Of a stretch of 64,000 nucleotides of DNA, positions 9,035 to 17,930 are shown piece by piece (position 1 is the stretch's first letter; every line of letters begins with the position of its first letter). The notes under the pieces are model-generated. The model was not told the origin of the DNA. It did no database searches and saw only the letters and a list, made by a program, of their open reading frames with translations. This DNA is from Mediterranea massiliensis (GTDB lineage Bacteria; Bacteroidota; Bacteroidia; Bacteroidales; Bacteroidaceae), in NCBI GenBank assembly GCA_015060695.1, contig SUYA01000005.1, positions 96,541 to 160,540 of the forward strand, read 5' to 3'. The position numbers and the translations under genes are program-made.

Positions 9035-10285
9035 ATGAAAGTTTTATGGTTCGAAGTTAGTATGCCAGCTTGTTATGAAGATGCAAATCGTGTAGTAACA
9101 GGGTGGCAAGATGCTTTGGAAAATCTTGTAAAAACTCAATCTTTGGATGTTGAATTGATAATTGCTTTTGAATCATCTGTTTATCATGAAGTAAAGGTTA
9201 TAGATGGAATTACTTATGTTCCATTGAATGTTAATTTTTCAAGATTCAAATATTGGAATACGAATTTTTGGGAGATTAAAACAGAAAAAATTATTCCTAA
9301 GGCTGTTGAAATAATAAAAAAAATTAAACCGGATATAATTCATGTTTTTGGTACAGAGTGGCCTTTTGGGTTAGTAGCAAATTATACAGATATTCCAGTA
9401 GTGATTCATATTCAGGGTTCGATGATTCCCTATAACAATGCATTATATCCTCCAGGATATAATAAATACACGGCATATAAATCTTTAAAATGGAATTTGA
9501 TAAAATATGTACGGCATTATTTGGACACAAAACATTCATATTCTCGTGAACGAGTGGAACGGAAAATATGGAAATCTGTAAAATATTATATGGGGCGTAC
9601 AGAATGGGATAAGGCCTTAGCAAATATTATGCATCCGAATTGTGTATATTATCATGTTGATGAGGCTTTACGACCAGATTTTATGAATTCATATAGACAA
9701 TGGGAATTTTGCAAATCATCAAAAGTAAAATTGTTGACCATAGCGCATTCAGGAACATGGTATTGGAAAGGGATTGATATGTTACTCAAAACAGCTCATA
9801 TAATAAAAGAAATGGGCATTGATTTTGAATGGAGATTAGCTGGTGGAATCTACGAAACAATGAAAAACACAATAGAAAGAGAAGAAAATACAACATTTTT
9901 AGAAAATAACGTTCATTTTTTAGGATTAACATCTCCTAATGAATTAAATGAACTTTTGCTAGATTCTACGATATATGTTCATACTTCTTATGTAGAAAAT
10001 AGTCCTAATGCAATTTGTGAAGCACAATATTTAGGGGTTCCTATAGTAAGTACTAATGTAGGAGGTATTTCTTCTTTATGTCGTAATGGAAAAGAAGCAA
10101 CTCTTGTTCCAGCAAACGATCCTTGGCAAATGGCAAATGCCATAATAGTTCTTAGCCAAAATGAGAATTTAATGAATTGCTATTCTACTAATTCGATTAC
10201 GATTTCTCATAAACGTCATGATTATGGAAATATTGCATCTCAGTTAATGTCATGTTATAGTGATATTATTTCTTTAAATACTTAA
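9035..10285 (+). CDS. Glycosyltransferase family 4 (GT-B)
   Basis: A 416-residue retaining GT-B glycosyltransferase. The C-terminal donor domain has the E-x7-E signature in ENSPNAICEAQYLGVPIV, followed by STNVGGIS. The N-terminal domain contains DIIHVFGTEWP, a common acceptor-domain strand. It is longer than average because of an insert around residues 145-200. It lies 27 bases after the preceding glycosyltransferase gene in the same polarity. The sugar transferred is unknown. Confidence 0.88.
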   Translation: MKVLWFEVSMPACYEDANRVVTGWQDALENLVKTQSLDVELIIAFESSVYHEVKVIDGITYVPLNVNFSRFKYWNTNFWEIKTEKIIPKAVEIIKKIKPDIIHVFGTEWPFGLVANYTDIPVVIHIQGSMIPYNNALYPPGYNKYTAYKSLKWNLIKYVRHYLDTKHSYSRERVERKIWKSVKYYMGRTEWDKALANIMHPNCVYYHVDEALRPDFMNSYRQWEFCKSSKVKLLTIAHSGTWYWKGIDMLLKTAHIIKEMGIDFEWRLAGGIYETMKNTIEREENTTFLENNVHFLGLTSPNELNELLLDSTIYVHTSYVENSPNAICEAQYLGVPIVSTNVGGISSLCRNGKEATLVPANDPWQMANAIIVLSQNENLMNCYSTNSITISHKRHDYGNIASQLMSCYSDIISLNT

Positions 10286-10291
10286 TTTATA

Positions 10292-11389
10292 ATGGATAAA
10301 AAGAAACGGTTAATAGCTATCCATTTACCTCAATTTCATCCGTTTAAAGAAAATGATGAATGGTGGGGTAAGGGTTTTACAGAATGGACCAATGTAGCAA
10401 AAGCACGTCCAAGATTCAGAGGACATTATCAACCACATATTCCTGCAGATTTAGGTTTTTATGATTTAAGACTTCCTGAAGTTCGGGAAGAACAAGCTAA
10501 ATTGGCAAAGGAATATGGAATATATGGTTTTTGTTATTATCATTATTGGTTTGATGGAAAGGTTTTAATGGAGAAACCATTAAAAGAGATATTGGAACGA
10601 AAGCATCCTAATTTCCCTTTTATGATATGTTGGGCAAATGAAAATTGGACACGAGCATGGGATGGAAGTGAAAAGGAAATTTTAATATCACAAAATTATT
10701 CAGATGATGATGCCAGAAATCACATTAAGTATTTGATTCCATATTTGAAAGACTCTCGTTACATTAAAGTTTATGGAAAACCTATTATTTGTATTTATAG
10801 GACATCTATAATTCCTAATATAGAGTCTATGTTGAGTATTTGGCGTGATGAAGCAATTAAAGAGGGTATTGAATTATATATTGTAAGATTTGAATCTTGT
10901 AATGATTTTGGTGAGTCATTTTTGATAGATAATTTAGATGCTGCTGTAGAGTTTCAACCACATAACACTAAAGATTTCTTAAAGCAAAATAATAATTTTA
11001 GGAGAGTGATTAATGCTATAACCCGTAGATGTTTTAAATGTAATTTATTTCCAAATGTAATAGATTATCACAAATATGTTGAATATCAAAAGGAATTACC
11101 CACTCCAACATACAAAATATATCCATCTGTAACTCCAAGATGGGATAATAGTCCGCGAAGGAAAAATAATTATTTTGCATTTGTTAATTCTAAACCGGAA
11201 TATTATGGGAAGTGGTTGAGAAATGTTCTTTCAAAATTTGTGCCGTATTCAGATGAGGAAAACTTTGTTTTTATAAATGCATGGAATGAATGGGCAGAAG
11301 GAAATCATTTAGAACCAGATTTAAAATATGGTAAACAATATCTTCAAGAAACAAAATATGCAATAGAGCACTATGTCAATGAAAAATAA
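10292..11389 (+). CDS. WbsX-like protein (glycoside hydrolase 99-like domain)
   Basis: A 365-residue protein of the WbsX family often found in O-antigen and capsule loci. Diagnostic segments are AIHLPQFHPFKENDEWWG, GFTEWTNVAKARPRF, ICWANENWTRAWDG and NAWNEWAEGNHLEPD, the last near the C-terminus. The fold is related to endo-alpha-mannosidases (GH99), but the role in polysaccharide assembly is not settled; both transferase and trimming roles have been suggested. No signal peptide is visible, so it is probably cytoplasmic. It starts 6 bases after the previous stop. Confidence 0.85.
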   Translation: MDKKKRLIAIHLPQFHPFKENDEWWGKGFTEWTNVAKARPRFRGHYQPHIPADLGFYDLRLPEVREEQAKLAKEYGIYGFCYYHYWFDGKVLMEKPLKEILERKHPNFPFMICWANENWTRAWDGSEKEILISQNYSDDDARNHIKYLIPYLKDSRYIKVYGKPIICIYRTSIIPNIESMLSIWRDEAIKEGIELYIVRFESCNDFGESFLIDNLDAAVEFQPHNTKDFLKQNNNFRRVINAITRRCFKCNLFPNVIDYHKYVEYQKELPTPTYKIYPSVTPRWDNSPRRKNNYFAFVNSKPEYYGKWLRNVLSKFVPYSDEENFVFINAWNEWAEGNHLEPDLKYGKQYLQETKYAIEHYVNEK

Positions 11390-12308
11390 TGTTTTACTTA
11401 TTGCTCCTAATTTTTTTGATTATCATACTATTATTATTGAAAATCTTAAGAAGGAAGGATACAATGTAGATTATTTTGAAGAACTGCCTTCATTAATATA
11501 TCGTTGGGTGTATAAACAAAAGGCATACGATAAATGGTATGAAAGAATTGAAAATAAGATTTCTAAGTTATATGATGTAGTCTTTGTTATCAAAGGAGAT
11601 AAAATACCATTGTTTTTTTTACAATATTTAAGAGAAAAACAAAAAAAAGCTTTTTTTATAAATTATTTATGGGATGATATAGTCCGTTTTCCTGGATTTT
11701 TGGAAAGATTAAATTTTTTTGATAGAGTAATAACCTATTCTAGGTTGGATGCAATAAAATATAATTTATTTTTTTATCCAATATTTTTTTCATGTCCAAA
11801 AAAGGTTGATAAAAAAATATATGATATTACTTTTATTGGTTCATGGCATTCGAATCGATTGGAATATATGAATGAGATTAAAAGAATTAACCCTCATTTA
11901 AACATATACTCTTATTTGTTTTGCTCGCCAAGAAAGTTGTTGAGTTTTAGAGGATTATGGGCTGTTTTAACAAAAAAAGCTTTTCTGTTAAAACTGAGCT
12001 ATAATGATACTATGGAAATATCAGCATCTTCTTATGCAATATTAGATTTGCCAATAAAGAATCAATTTTCTCCGACAACAAGAGTTGTTGAAGCTATTTC
12101 AACTAAAACGAAAATATTAACAACTTGTGAGGATATAGTTAATTATGATTTTTATCATCCAGACAATATAATGGTTATTACAGAATCAGAAATGTCTATT
12201 GATGAAGAGTGGTTAAAACGACCTTTTCAAGAATTAGAAAAAGAAATCGTTGACAAATATTCGATATCATCATGGATTAAAAATGTAGTTTTAAAAACAA
12301 ACGGTTAA
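11373..12308 (+). CDS. Putative glycosyltransferase, CgeB/RfaS-like
   Basis: A 311-residue protein without a strong textbook motif. It starts with a hydrophobic strand (NVLLIAPNFFDYHTIII), has KLYDVVFVIKGDKIP and YDITFIGSWHSNRLEYM, and ends with SPTTRVVEAISTKTKILTT, a pattern seen in distant GT-B transferases that share a glycosyltransferase 1-like C-terminal domain. Context among transferase genes supports this. The start overlaps the WbsX-like gene by 17 bases; an alternative ATG lies two codons on at 11379. The gene is extremely AT-rich. Confidence 0.6.
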   Translation: MSMKNNVLLIAPNFFDYHTIIIENLKKEGYNVDYFEELPSLIYRWVYKQKAYDKWYERIENKISKLYDVVFVIKGDKIPLFFLQYLREKQKKAFFINYLWDDIVRFPGFLERLNFFDRVITYSRLDAIKYNLFFYPIFFSCPKKVDKKIYDITFIGSWHSNRLEYMNEIKRINPHLNIYSYLFCSPRKLLSFRGLWAVLTKKAFLLKLSYNDTMEISASSYAILDLPIKNQFSPTTRVVEAISTKTKILTTCEDIVNYDFYHPDNIMVITESEMSIDEEWLKRPFQELEKEIVDKYSISSWIKNVVLKTNG

Positions 12309-12315
12309 AAAACGA

Positions 12316-13479
12316 ATGGTTTACTTTATTATACTTTCGATAACTTTATTATTTATAGTAGAGTATGATATTAATAAACATAATAAGAACAAACAATTAG
12401 CTTTTTTGTTCTTATTTATATACTCATATTTTATCGCTGCATTTAGATATCGAGTTGGCTTAGATACATTGAATTATATGTATTCATATGATAAACTTCC
12501 TTCTTTAGGAAATTTATCAATGATAGATTTTGAATCATTCAGATATTCTCCTTTATATATTATTTTTTGTGCTATTTGTAAAAGTATAAGTGATTCATTC
12601 GTTGTATTTCAACTTTTTCATTCATTAGTGATAAATTTGATAATATTCAGATTCATTTACAAGTATTCTAATTATAGATTTTGTGCTGTATTCTTTTATT
12701 TTTTATTATCATACATTAATTATAATTTTGTAGTGTTGAGAGAAGCTTTAGCAATTGCAACATTTCTTTTTTCATATGATTATTATCGAAATGGTAGTTG
12801 GTTAAAGTACTATGTTTGCGCTTTTGTTGCTTTCGGTTTTCATACTTCTGGGATTTTTGTTTTTTTTCTGCCGTTATTAAAAAAACTAAAATTTAATCCA
12901 TCCTATTTCATCCTACTCTCTTTTTGCTTTATACTGTTTAATATTTTTTCGAATAATCTATTATTTTTATTTCAAATATTTTTAATTACAGAAAACATAG
13001 AAGAACAGGCAACTTCATATTTGGAGTTATTTAATTTGAATTGGACTATTCGTTTATATAATGTGTGTATATATGCGATATTCCCATTATTCTTTATATT
13101 ACTTCGAAAACAAAATAACGGAAATAATAAATATTATGAAAATATGCTATGTGTATATGTATTAATCGGTATGTTAATTTGGTTTGTACCAATATTTTAT
13201 CGTTTTACGAATTATATAACCATGTTTTATGTTTTATTATTATCTGATGTTTTTTTTGATATTGCAAAATTACGTTTTTTTTCTCGCACTCGAAAATTTG
13301 CAGTAATTGGTATATTTTCAATTTTTTATATTTCAATGTCATTCTTATCTTTTTTTACATCATATGAAGGTGTTGAAGATGGGAAAGCATATCGTGATTT
13401 TTATCCTTATCATTCCATATTTAATCCTGTTAAAGATCCTATCAGAGAAAAAATTTGGATGGTACATTTCAATAAATAG
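12316..13479 (+). CDS. EpsG-family O-antigen/capsule polymerase (Wzy-type)
   Basis: A 387-residue inner-membrane protein with about ten hydrophobic segments. Features typical of EpsG-like polymerases are FRYRVGLDTLNYMY near residue 42, FVVLREALAIATFLFS and FGFHTSGIFVFFLPLL. It would join lipid-linked repeat units in the periplasm after flipping by the product of the 6624 gene. It is the only polymerase candidate in the window. It starts 7 bases after the previous stop. Confidence 0.85.
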   Translation: MVYFIILSITLLFIVEYDINKHNKNKQLAFLFLFIYSYFIAAFRYRVGLDTLNYMYSYDKLPSLGNLSMIDFESFRYSPLYIIFCAICKSISDSFVVFQLFHSLVINLIIFRFIYKYSNYRFCAVFFYFLLSYINYNFVVLREALAIATFLFSYDYYRNGSWLKYYVCAFVAFGFHTSGIFVFFLPLLKKLKFNPSYFILLSFCFILFNIFSNNLLFLFQIFLITENIEEQATSYLELFNLNWTIRLYNVCIYAIFPLFFILLRKQNNGNNKYYENMLCVYVLIGMLIWFVPIFYRFTNYITMFYVLLLSDVFFDIAKLRFFSRTRKFAVIGIFSIFYISMSFLSFFTSYEGVEDGKAYRDFYPYHSIFNPVKDPIREKIWMVHFNK

Positions 13480-13497
13480 TTTGATGTTTTTACAGTT

Positions 13498-14658
13498 ATG
13501 AAAGTTCTTATAATTACGGATAACTATTCTTTAGAGAAAGTTGGAGGAAAATACTATCATCGTGCTTTAGATTATCATATAAAAGCATATAGTTATTTAG
13601 GAGAAATACGTTTATGTTTACCTCTTAAACATACAATTAGTATAAAAAGAGAAATTAATTTGAATAATATTAATGTAAGTGAAATTCAAAAGGAAAATAC
13701 GATTATAAAACGTTTTATATTTAATAAAAATCGGCATATAATAAAGCATGAAGTTAAAAATTCTGATATTATAATAGGTTTTTCTCCTTCTTCTGTTTGT
13801 GATAGAGCAATTAAATATGCTAAAAAATATGATAAAACATTTGTGTCAGTTGTAATTTCATGTGTATGGGATGGACTATGGAATCATAGTTTAAGAGGGA
13901 AAATACTAGCCCCTTATTCATTTCTTAAGACAAGAAATACAATTTTAAAATCTGATTATGCGATATATGTAACAGATAAATTCTTACAGCAAAGATACCC
14001 ATGTAATGGAGTGAGTATTGGAGTTTCGGATGTTATTATTCCTTCATTAGATATTAAAATATTAAATGATAGATTAGATTATTATGACTCTAAATTAAAT
14101 TTCAAGAATTTAAGAATTGCTACGGTTGCGGCTGTGGATGTGCGCTATAAGGGTCAGGAGGATGTGATTAAAGCTATGAAAATCTTGGCAGAACAAGGAT
14201 ATAATATTCAATATGTACTTATAGGTGGTGGAGATACATCGTATTTGAGGAATGTTGCGAAAAAATATGGTATGATCAATAATTTGCAGTTTGTGGGAGC
14301 TATACCTCATGAAAAGATATTTGATATGTTAAAAGATATAGATATTTATATTCAGCCGAGTAAACAAGAAGGTCTTCCAAGATCTGTTGTTGAGGCTATG
14401 AGTCAAGCTCTTCCTATTCTATGTGCAAATACTGGAGGTATGCCAGAACTTGTTGATGCTACTTGTATTTTTAATAGGGGGAATATTCTAGATATTGTAA
14501 AACATATACAGAAATTTGCTTCTAAAGATAGGTTGAAAGTGGAATCTGTAAAGAACTTTGAAAATTCGAAACGCTTTCAAGAGAATGTATTAAGAAAAAA
14601 AAGAAATGATTTTTTACTGCAAATATTACGAGATTATATGGCTAAAAATCAAAAATAA
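13498..14658 (+). CDS. Glycosyltransferase family 4 (GT-B)
   Basis: A 386-residue GT-B transferase. The C-terminal half carries YIQPSKQEGLPRSVVEAMSQ, whose EGLPRSVVE is the E-x7-E signature, followed by CANTGGMPELV. The central GGGDTSYLRNVAKKYG lies in the donor-binding domain. It follows the polymerase gene by 18 bases. Donor and linkage are unknown. Codon use is strongly AT-rich, as for its neighbours. Confidence 0.87.
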   Translation: MKVLIITDNYSLEKVGGKYYHRALDYHIKAYSYLGEIRLCLPLKHTISIKREINLNNINVSEIQKENTIIKRFIFNKNRHIIKHEVKNSDIIIGFSPSSVCDRAIKYAKKYDKTFVSVVISCVWDGLWNHSLRGKILAPYSFLKTRNTILKSDYAIYVTDKFLQQRYPCNGVSIGVSDVIIPSLDIKILNDRLDYYDSKLNFKNLRIATVAAVDVRYKGQEDVIKAMKILAEQGYNIQYVLIGGGDTSYLRNVAKKYGMINNLQFVGAIPHEKIFDMLKDIDIYIQPSKQEGLPRSVVEAMSQALPILCANTGGMPELVDATCIFNRGNILDIVKHIQKFASKDRLKVESVKNFENSKRFQENVLRKKRNDFLLQILRDYMAKNQK

Positions 14659-14669
14659 GTTTTTCTATT

Positions 14670-15584
14670 ATGGATTATAAAAAAATTTTAAAAAGTCAGA
14701 AAATTAGATTCTTGATACTTGATATATTAAGTTTTCTTCCAGATAAAATAATGATAGCATTACAATATTATGTGAAAATGGGTAAAATATGTAATTTTAA
14801 AAATCCTCAAACCTGGACAGAAAAATTACAGTTATATAAGATGTATTATCGTAATCCTATTTTAGGTAAGTGTGTAGATAAATATGAGGTACGTTCTTAT
14901 GTAAAAAGTAAAGGATTATCTGATATATTAGTTCATTTATATGGTGTTTATAATAGCTTTTCAGATATTACATTTGAATGCTTACCTAATAATTTTGTCC
15001 TAAAAACAACAGATGGGGGTGGTGGCTTGAATATTATATTAGTACATGACAAAAGCTTAATGGATATTAAAAATGTAAGTGCTAAATTTACAAAGTGGAT
15101 TGGTAATTTTAAAAAAAATAAAATACCAGCTGGGCGTGAGTGGGCATATACTGGTATTGAACAATCCCGTATTATAGTAGAAGAACTTTTAATTAATAAA
15201 GATAATCCTCAAGCAGGTATTGAGGATTTTAAAATTCTATGCTTTCATGGTGAGCCTAAATATATAATAGTGGATAAAGACCGATATGTTGAACATAAAC
15301 GGAATATTTATGATATCAATTGGAATCGTATTAATGTAACGACAGATCATCAACAATTTGAAACACCATACCCTGTTCCCAAAAACATAGAAGGTATGTT
15401 GCGAGTAGCTAAAATTTTATCAGAGGATTTTCCTTTTGTACGAGTTGATTTATATAATGTAGAAGGTAAAATCTATTTTGGAGAACTTACATTCTATCCG
15501 TGGACTGGTTATGTGAAATTTGAGCCAGAATCGTTTGATAGAGAATTAGGACATCTATTTGATATATCATCTTTTATACCTTGA
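14670..15584 (+). CDS. TupA-like ATP-grasp protein
   Basis: A 304-residue protein of the ATP-grasp superfamily resembling the TupA-like group linked to polysaccharide loci. Marks are NFKNPQTWTEKLQLYKMYY and DKYEVRSYVKSKGL in the N-terminal part, VLKTTDGGGGLNI as the glycine-rich ATP loop, GIEDFKILCFHGEPKYI, and FPFVRVDLYNVEGKIYFGE with the metal-binding Asp and Glu. TupA makes an amide bond in teichuronopeptide synthesis, so this enzyme may ligate an amino acid or amine to a uronic acid in the capsule. That function is inferred, not shown. Confidence 0.78.
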   Translation: MDYKKILKSQKIRFLILDILSFLPDKIMIALQYYVKMGKICNFKNPQTWTEKLQLYKMYYRNPILGKCVDKYEVRSYVKSKGLSDILVHLYGVYNSFSDITFECLPNNFVLKTTDGGGGLNIILVHDKSLMDIKNVSAKFTKWIGNFKKNKIPAGREWAYTGIEQSRIIVEELLINKDNPQAGIEDFKILCFHGEPKYIIVDKDRYVEHKRNIYDINWNRINVTTDHQQFETPYPVPKNIEGMLRVAKILSEDFPFVRVDLYNVEGKIYFGELTFYPWTGYVKFEPESFDRELGHLFDISSFIP

Positions 15585-15594
15585 TAATAATCAA

Positions 15595-16707
15595 ATGAAT
15601 AAAAAAATCTTAGTGTTTTCAAATAGTTTATTAGGACTTTATTCTTTTCGCAAAGAAGTCTTTCAAGCATATCGTAAACTAGGATATGAAGTGTATATTT
15701 CATCTCCTATAGATAATGATAAAAAGAAAGTTGTTTGGTTTGAAGAAGTTGGCTGCAAGATTATCGATACACCTTTTAATCGTCAAGGAACAAATCCTAT
15801 TGAAGACTTTCGCTTGATGTTGACTTATTGGAAATTAATAAAAAAAATGGCCCCTAATATCGTATTGAGTTATACAATAAAGCCTAATTTATATGGTGGT
15901 ATGGCTTGTGCTCTTTGCGGAGTTCCTCAATTAGCTAATATTACAGGTCTTGGTGCAGCTGTGGAGTATCCTGGTATATTGCAGAAATTTACAATAATCC
16001 TTTATAAACTTTGTATGCGAAAGGCGGATCTGGTTTTCTTCCAAAATGAAGCAAACTTACAGTTTTGCTTGAAGCATAAAATGATTAGAGGACGCACAAG
16101 ACTTATACCTGGTTCGGGCGTGAACTTGGAATATCACTTATTGAAACCTTATCCAATTCCAGATGAACCAATTCGCTTCCTTTTTATCAGTCGTATTCGT
16201 AAAGAAAAGGGTATAGAGGAATATTTAGCAGCAGCAGAGAATATCCGTAGGGAATATCTGAATACAGAGTTTCACATTATTGGTAAATGTGAAGGTGATT
16301 ATGAAGGTCGTTTACGTAAGTTAACAAATGATGGTATAGTGCAGTATCATGGTTTGCAAAGTGATGTACGTCCATTCATAGAGAGGGCAAGCTGCATTAT
16401 CCATCCTTCATATTATCCTGAGGGAATGAGTAATGTTTTGTTAGAGGCTTGTGCTGCTGGCCGTCCTGTTATTACTACTAATCGTCCAGGGTGTGGTGAA
16501 ATAGTAGAAAATGGGAAAACAGGTTTTATTGTAAAACAGCAAGATAAAGAAGATGTTATAAAAACAGTTCGTATGTTCCTCAATATGAGTTACGAAGCAC
16601 GCTTGACAATGGGGCTTGAGGCAAGGAAAAAAGTTGAAAGAGAGTTTGATCGCAATATAGTAGTTAATGCTTATATTGAAGAAACTAAATCATTATTAGG
16701 CGATTAA
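15595..16707 (+). CDS. Glycosyltransferase family 4, PglA-like
   Basis: A 370-residue GT-B transferase resembling N-acetylgalactosaminyl or galacturonosyl transferases of capsule loci. Key segments are SLLGLYSFRKEVFQA at the N-terminus, LANITGLGAAVEYPG, LIPGSGVNLEYH and HPSYYPEGMSNVLLEACAAG with the E-x7-E motif. The ATG at 15595 is preferred because it gives the normal MNKKILVFSNS start; an in-frame ATG at 15559 lies within the preceding gene. It is somewhat less AT-rich than the genes upstream. Confidence 0.88.
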   Translation: MNKKILVFSNSLLGLYSFRKEVFQAYRKLGYEVYISSPIDNDKKKVVWFEEVGCKIIDTPFNRQGTNPIEDFRLMLTYWKLIKKMAPNIVLSYTIKPNLYGGMACALCGVPQLANITGLGAAVEYPGILQKFTIILYKLCMRKADLVFFQNEANLQFCLKHKMIRGRTRLIPGSGVNLEYHLLKPYPIPDEPIRFLFISRIRKEKGIEEYLAAAENIRREYLNTEFHIIGKCEGDYEGRLRKLTNDGIVQYHGLQSDVRPFIERASCIIHPSYYPEGMSNVLLEACAAGRPVITTNRPGCGEIVENGKTGFIVKQQDKEDVIKTVRMFLNMSYEARLTMGLEARKKVEREFDRNIVVNAYIEETKSLLGD

Positions 16708-16757
16708 TGGCTAAGTGTACGTTTTATACTGAGAAAGAAATACAAAGTTATTAGCAG

Positions 16758-17342
16758 ATGTTATACTCAATTGCACACTATTTAAGAGATAAAATGCCAT
16801 GGTTGTGGAATCTTATAAATCTTTTAAATTCCTTATTATTCTCTCTCCGCTATGGAAAAAGGATAAAGGATTTTAAGTTTAAAACTCCACATGAAGGCTA
16901 TAGTATTCTTCCAATTCGTGAAGTTGCAACTGAAACTTTGGTAGAGTTCTTTTTCCGTCAGCCAGAGGAAGCATTCAAGTTTTTTAAACCTCATGGATTT
17001 GATAAGGCATCTATCAAGAATTTGCAGAAAAATAAAGCTTTTTTAGCTTATGTGCTATTTAATGGTGATGAAATTGCAGGATATTGCTTTAATCGGTCAT
17101 TCTTTCATGGCAAGGGATTCCGTGGAAGATTGGTGGATATAAATTATCGTGGTAAAGGATTGGGTACGATGATGAATAAACTACTTAACGAGGTTGGCTT
17201 TGGTATTGGGCTTAGATTGTTTGAAACAGTTTCAAAAGATAATGTGGCTTCATATCGTTCTGCTCTTTCTGCGAGTAAGGTTAAAGTGATTGAAGAATTG
17301 GAACATAATGAACTTTATCTGGAAATATTAAAGGAGCAATAA
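16758..17342 (+). CDS. GNAT-family acetyltransferase
   Basis: A 194-residue protein with a GNAT acetyl-CoA binding motif, NYRGKGLGTMMNKLLNEVG (R-x-x-G-x-G/A pattern), around residues 130-150. The N-terminal 40 residues are hydrophobic and basic and may associate with the membrane. In this setting it probably N-acetylates an amino-sugar precursor or decorates the repeat unit. The acceptor is unknown. It is the last gene before the inserted three-gene cassette. Confidence 0.72.
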   Translation: MLYSIAHYLRDKMPWLWNLINLLNSLLFSLRYGKRIKDFKFKTPHEGYSILPIREVATETLVEFFFRQPEEAFKFFKPHGFDKASIKNLQKNKAFLAYVLFNGDEIAGYCFNRSFFHGKGFRGRLVDINYRGKGLGTMMNKLLNEVGFGIGLRLFETVSKDNVASYRSALSASKVKVIEELEHNELYLEILKEQ

Positions 17343-17408
17343 TTGTATGTTTCTAAAATGGATATTTGATAGATTGGTATCCGTTATTTTGTGTTATTTA
17401 TGTAAGAT

Positions 17409-17442
17409 TTTGCAATAGTTAGAACAAAAATATCTATTTTTG
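17409..17442 (+). promoter_or_regulatory. Bacteroides-type promoter upstream of the DUF262 gene
   Basis: TATTTTTG at 17435-17442 matches the TAnnTTTG -7 consensus, and TTTG at 17409-17412 lies 22 bases upstream as a -33 candidate. Transcription would start near 17450, just ahead of the ATG at 17469. It gives the three following genes their own promoter inside the capsule operon. Confidence 0.65.
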
Positions 17443-17468
17443 CGGTTGAGTTTAAAAAATTGCATGTA

Positions 17469-17918
17469 ATGGATACTCACGCAATGAATGATATAATTGG
17501 AAGTACTGATTTCAGAATGCAACATTTTACCATCCGTGAATTGATGTTACGGATGGATGATGGGCAATTGGTTGGAAGAAGGGTGCTGGGGAAACATTGG
17601 GATGAACAAAAGCAAATAAGTTTTGTAGAATCTGTTTTATCGGGTATCCCTATTGCTTCGTTCTATTTTAATGGGGCTTATCCACAATGGACTGTGTTGG
17701 ATGGCGTAGAGAGAATTCATGCTATACGTAGATATGTACTTGATGAATTTCAATTGAAAAACTTGGAATTGTTGTCAGAGGAGTATAATGGATATTTCTC
17801 AGAGTTACTTCCTTCTGTGAGGCGGAGATTCATGAATACTTCTGTAATGGGGTATGTATTGACAACAGAATTGCCCAGAGAGGTTTTAAACTCTATTTTT
17901 AAAAGATTAAATGATTAG
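17469..17918 (+). CDS. Short DUF262-domain protein
   Basis: A 149-residue protein that matches the N-terminal half of DUF262 (ParB-like/GmrS-like fold). The pattern WDEQKQISFVESVLSGIPI followed by WTVLDGVERIHAIRRYV (DGxxR near residue 78) is the family's nucleotide-handling signature, normally DGQQR. Full-length DUF262 restriction proteins such as GmrSD carry a further DUF1524 HNH nuclease, which is absent here. ATG at 17469 is chosen over an upstream in-frame TTG. It is tightly linked to an ATPase gene 12 bases downstream, suggesting one functional unit. Confidence 0.75.
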   Translation: MDTHAMNDIIGSTDFRMQHFTIRELMLRMDDGQLVGRRVLGKHWDEQKQISFVESVLSGIPIASFYFNGAYPQWTVLDGVERIHAIRRYVLDEFQLKNLELLSEEYNGYFSELLPSVRRRFMNTSVMGYVLTTELPREVLNSIFKRLND

Positions 17919-17930
17919 AACAGTTTAGAG

